Source: Pseudomonas cannabina (GTDB lineage: Bacteria; Pseudomonadota; Gammaproteobacteria; Pseudomonadales; Pseudomonadaceae). From it: a DNA stretch of 64,000 nucleotides. The stretch is taken from contig NZ_FNKU01000001.1 of assembly GCF_900100365.1 (NCBI RefSeq), positions 992,001-1,056,000 on the forward strand. Direction: 5' to 3'. The notes under the pieces are model-generated. The model did not search any database. It was not told the origin of the DNA and worked only from the letters and a program-made list of their open reading frames with translations. The translations under genes and the position numbers were made by a program. Of the stretch, positions 61,200 to 64,000 are shown in pieces (position 1 is the stretch's first letter; each line of letters starts with the position of its first letter).

Positions 61200-62377
61200 T
61201 CGATTTCTGGATGGCAACCGGGCTGTTGCTGCTGGTGGCGCTGGGCTTTCTGCTGATCCCGGTACTGCGCGACCATCGTGCGCAGCGCGAAGAAGACCGC
61301 ACCGCGCTCAATGTCGCGCTGTATCAGGAGCGCCTGGCCGAGTTGCAGGCGCAGCACGAGCAGGGCATGTTGTCGGTGCAGCAGCGACAGGACGCCCGCG
61401 CCGAGGCCGCTCGGGAGTTGCTTGCCGACACCGAAGGCGCAGAGCCTGTCCGTGCATCACGACTGGGCAGGCCGGTGTTGTTGCTGGCGGCCGCGCTGGT
61501 GCCGATGCTCGGTCTGGCGGGTTATCTGCATCTGGGGGCCAGCGACCGGGTCGAGCTGAGCCGCGAATTTGCCAAGCCGCCAACCTCGCTGGCCGACATG
61601 ACCCGGCGGCTGGAGCGCAGCGTGCAGGCGCAGCCGGATTCTGCCGAGAACCTGTATTTTCTGGCGCGCAGCTACATGGCGCAAAATCGCCCTGGTGATG
61701 CGGCGCACCTGTTCGAACGGGCAGTCGCGCTGGCGGGAAGGCAGCCGGAACTGCTTGGGCAATGGGCGCAGGCGTTGTATTTCGCCAGTGACAAGCATTT
61801 CACGCCTCAGGTGCAGGCGCTGACCGACGAAGCGCTGCAGGCCGACCCGAAAGAAGTCACCAGCCTTGGCCTTCTGGGGATTGCCGCGTTTGAAACACAG
61901 CGTTATCAGGCCGCGGTGGATTACTGGAGCCGGCTGCTGGCGGCGTTGCCTGCGCAGGACGCCTCACGCTCGGCGCTGGAAGGCGGGATTGCCCGGGCCC
62001 GAGAGCATCTTGCGCAACAGGGCGCGTCGGTTAAACCCAAGTCACTCAAAGTGCGTGTTGCGCTGGCTGCATCGCTTGAAGGTAAAGTACAGCCAACTGA
62101 CAGCGTGTTCATCTTTGCCCGCGCAATCAACGGCCCGGCCGCGCCGCTGGCGGTCAAGCGCATCACCGTGGCGGACCTGCCTGCCGAGGTCGAACTCAGT
62201 GATGCCGACGCAATGTTGCCGCAACTGAAACTGTCGACCTCTGCGCAAGTCCAACTGATGGCGCGAGTGTCTCGCGCAGGGCAGCCAACCACCGGTGAGT
62301 GGGTCGGCCGCAGTCAGCCGCTGGCCAGCGATACCCAGGCGCAGCAGGTAGTGACCATCGACAGTCCGGATAAATAG
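61196..62377 (+). CDS. ccmI: Cytochrome c-type biogenesis protein CcmI
   Basis: The 393-residue protein has two N-terminal membrane helices around a leucine-zipper-like loop ([20 protein letters not shown]), then a periplasmic TPR region (about 140-260; [20 protein letters not shown]). A C-terminal beta domain follows. It binds apocytochrome c chaperone-like and works with CcmF/H. Last gene of the overlapping ccm string. Confidence 0.93.
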   Translation: MIDFWMATGLLLLVALGFLLIPVLRDHRAQREEDRTALNVALYQERLAELQAQHEQGMLSVQQRQDARAEAARELLADTEGAEPVRASRLGRPVLLLAAALVPMLGLAGYLHLGASDRVELSREFAKPPTSLADMTRRLERSVQAQPDSAENLYFLARSYMAQNRPGDAAHLFERAVALAGRQPELLGQWAQALYFASDKHFTPQVQALTDEALQADPKEVTSLGLLGIAAFETQRYQAAVDYWSRLLAALPAQDASRSALEGGIARAREHLAQQGASVKPKSLKVRVALAASLEGKVQPTDSVFIFARAINGPAAPLAVKRITVADLPAEVELSDADAMLPQLKLSTSAQVQLMARVSRAGQPTTGEWVGRSQPLASDTQAQQVVTIDSPDK

Positions 62378-62387
62378 AGAATCGCTT

Positions 62388-62795
62388 ATGTACCATACCG
62401 CACGCATCACCTTGTTGGGTCTGGTCGTTGGCCTGAGTGCCTGTGCAGTCCAGCATCCGGCACCGCCACACAGCCAGGAGCCGATTCCGACCCTGCCGGG
62501 CGGCCAGCAGCCCGAGGCTCCGCGTCCACCGCCTGCACCGGCGGAGCCCGCCAAGGCGCCTGTCGCAGGGCCGAAAACCTCGGCCAGTTTTGCGCCACCG
62601 CCGGGCGGTGGCAGCCATTGGGATCCGCGCTTGGGCGTCTATGTGATGGACGATCAGCCTAATACGTTTTACCGCCAGCGCACGTATTACCAGTGGAACA
62701 ATGGCTGGAGCTGGGCCACGAATCCAGACGGCCCTTGGCAGGCGACCGATGCCAGTGGTGTACCCTCAGGGTTGGGTAAACAGTTTGGCAATTGA
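62388..62795 (+). CDS. Small proline-rich lipoprotein of unknown function
   Basis: The 135-residue protein has a lipoprotein signal with lipobox VGLSAC near residue 19. A proline-rich stretch of about 22-75 leads to a C-terminal conserved-looking part, GGGSHWDPRLGVYVMDD and TYYQWNNGWSWATNPDGPW. It follows ccmI by 10 bases and is likely co-transcribed. I do not recognise a function; it may anchor to the membrane. Confidence 0.8.
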   Translation: MYHTARITLLGLVVGLSACAVQHPAPPHSQEPIPTLPGGQQPEAPRPPPAPAEPAKAPVAGPKTSASFAPPPGGGSHWDPRLGVYVMDDQPNTFYRQRTYYQWNNGWSWATNPDGPWQATDASGVPSGLGKQFGN

Positions 62796-62810
62796 TTCAA
62801 TCTTCAAATT

Positions 62811-62840
62811 AAAACGGCGACCTCTTGAGGTCGCCGTTTT
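62811..62840. terminator. Bidirectional rho-independent terminator
   Basis: AAAACGGCGACCTC (62811-62824), two bases, and its exact complement (62827-62840) give a long stem with A-run and T-run on opposite ends. It ends both the ccm-linked transcript and the convergent sbp gene. Confidence 0.95.
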
Positions 62841-62856
62841 GCATTACGCAAGCTGC

Positions 62857-63855
62857 TTATTTGACCGGATAGATCTGATCGAACACGCCACCGTCAATGA
62901 AGTGGGTCTTCTGCACGGTGCGCCAGTCACAGAAGGTTTTCTCGACCGACAGGAAGTCGACTTTCGGGAAGCGATCCTGGAATTTGGCGAGAATTTGCGG
63001 ATCGCGTGGGCGCAGGTAATTGTTGGCGGCGATCTCCTGACCTTCAGGCGACCACAGGTACTTCAGGTATTCCTCGGCCAGCGCTCGGGAGTTCTTCTTG
63101 TCCACCACCTTGTCGACCACACTCACCGGCGGCTCGGCTTCGGCCGACACGGATGGGTAAACCACTTCGAACTGATCGCGACCGAACTCGCGGGCAATCA
63201 TTTCGGCTTCGTTCTCGAAGGTCACCAGCACGTCGCCGATCTGGTTGGTCATGAAGGTGGTGGTCGCGCCACGGCCGCCGGTGTCGAGCACCGGTACATG
63301 GTGGAACAGGTCGCCGACGAACTTTTTCGCAGCGGCTTCATCGCCACCGTTTTTCAGGGTGTAGCCCCAGGCCGACAGGTAGGTGTAGCGGCCGTTGCCC
63401 GAGGTTTTCGGGTTGGGCACGATGACTTCGACGCCATCCTTGACCAGGTCGGGCCAGTCTTTCAGGGCCTTGGGGTTGCCCTTGCGGACGATGAACACCG
63501 TGGCTGAAGTGAACGGCGCGCTGTTGTTCGGCAGGCGCGTGACCCAGTCTTTCGGCACCAGCCCGCCATTGTCAGCCAGCGCGTTTATGTCGGTGGCCAT
63601 GTTCATGGTAATCACGTCAGCCGGCAGCCCGTCGATCACCGAACGCGCCTGCTTGCTCGACCCGCCAAACGACATCTGCACGGTTACGTCTTCATTCTTT
63701 TCGGCTTTCCAGTGTTTCTGGAAGGCGCTGTTGTAGTCCTTGTAGAAGTCACGCATGACGTCGTAGGAAACGTTGAGCAGTGTCGGGGCTGCCTGGGCGG
63801 CGCTGGCAAAAGCCAGGCCGGCGGCCAGTAGCGAAGCGGCGAAGAGTTTATTCAC
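62857..63855 (-). CDS. sbp: Sulfate-binding periplasmic protein
   Basis: The 332-residue protein has a signal peptide (ending ASAAQA near residue 22) and the sulfate-binding protein fold: LLNVSYDVMRDFYKDYN, QMSFGGSSKQARSVIDGL for the anion site, ADVITMNMATDINAL, NPKTSGNGRYTYLSAWGY. It delivers sulfate to an ABC transporter not in this window. The start is GTG at 63855 with AAGGA seven bases upstream. The 145 bases before it to the window end show no further gene. Confidence 0.93.
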   Translation of the reverse strand: MNKLFAASLLAAGLAFASAAQAAPTLLNVSYDVMRDFYKDYNSAFQKHWKAEKNEDVTVQMSFGGSSKQARSVIDGLPADVITMNMATDINALADNGGLVPKDWVTRLPNNSAPFTSATVFIVRKGNPKALKDWPDLVKDGVEVIVPNPKTSGNGRYTYLSAWGYTLKNGGDEAAAKKFVGDLFHHVPVLDTGGRGATTTFMTNQIGDVLVTFENEAEMIAREFGRDQFEVVYPSVSAEAEPPVSVVDKVVDKKNSRALAEEYLKYLWSPEGQEIAANNYLRPRDPQILAKFQDRFPKVDFLSVEKTFCDWRTVQKTHFIDGGVFDQIYPVK

Positions 63856-64000
63856 TGCAGGGTCCTTGAGATTGTTTTAATGAAGCTTGATGGCGTAATG
63901 CCGTGACACTATCAGCATCGTGTCTGCAGTTTAAAGACTGAAAAGGTCTTTGCTTATGCCGTGTGCTCTACTTTCGCAAACAATTGATTGCCGCAACGGG

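Overview
The window is a chromosomal segment of a fluorescent Pseudomonas, most likely the Pseudomonas syringae group. The evidence is the gene order (GntR–smc–zipA–ligA, SRP RNA, dnaX–ybaB, recR, the ccm operon), the codon usage and GC content, and intergenic hairpin repeats whose spurious translations resemble the small DUF1534-type hypothetical proteins of P. syringae. I see no insertion sequence, prophage, CRISPR array, tRNA or rRNA.

Layout. (1) 0.2–3.8 kb: a putative light/DNA-repair operon with an FeS-type photolyase/cryptochrome, a DUF2256 mini-protein, a DUF2231-like membrane protein and a sorbosone-dehydrogenase-like lipoprotein. (2) 4–11.3 kb: a NepI-like MFS exporter, two chemoreceptors (one behind a good FliA promoter), an EamA transporter and a divergent LysR regulator. 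(3) 11.3–14 kb: ACC deaminase acdS with its divergent Lrp-type regulator acdR, then a DUF808 (YedI) membrane protein. (4) 14.2–28.7 kb: an almost complete aerobic purine catabolic region. It runs Tsx-like channel, PuuD, AllA, Alc, UraD, PuuE, HiuH, GntR, guanine deaminase, XdhC, XdhB, XdhA, GntR. It covers guanine -> xanthine -> urate -> 5-hydroxyisourate -> OHCU -> allantoin -> allantoate -> ureidoglycolate -> glyoxylate + urea. xdhB is interrupted by an in-frame amber codon at a domain boundary. (5) 28.7–37.9 kb: smc, zipA, ligA, a zinc metallopeptidase-like protein and a GNAT. (6) 38.1–44.9 kb: SRP RNA, an MscS channel gene broken by one extra G in a G7 tract, an AcpA-type phosphoesterase, a periplasmic solute-binding protein, dnaX and ybaB. 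(7) 45–52.6 kb: a 560-bp structured tandem repeat and a D-amino-acid catabolic cluster (ALDH, GNAT, FAD oxidoreductase, RidA, D-threonine aldolase-like enzyme, divergent LysR). It lies between ybaB and recR, which are adjacent in many other pseudomonads. (8) 52.7–64 kb: recR, an orphan FlhB-C/FliK pair, the full ccmABCDEFGHI cytochrome c maturation operon, a small lipoprotein and a sulfate-binding protein.

Most intergenic space above 150 bp is filled by two families of hairpin repeats. Many genes use GTG or TTG starts, chosen here from Shine-Dalgarno position and family N-termini. The most notable observations are the xdhB split, the mscS homopolymer frameshift, the structured tandem repeat, the D-amino-acid module splitting the dnaX–ybaB–recR block, and the FeS photolyase operon with its upstream inverted repeat. 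All functional calls come from reading the translated sequence; no database search was run.
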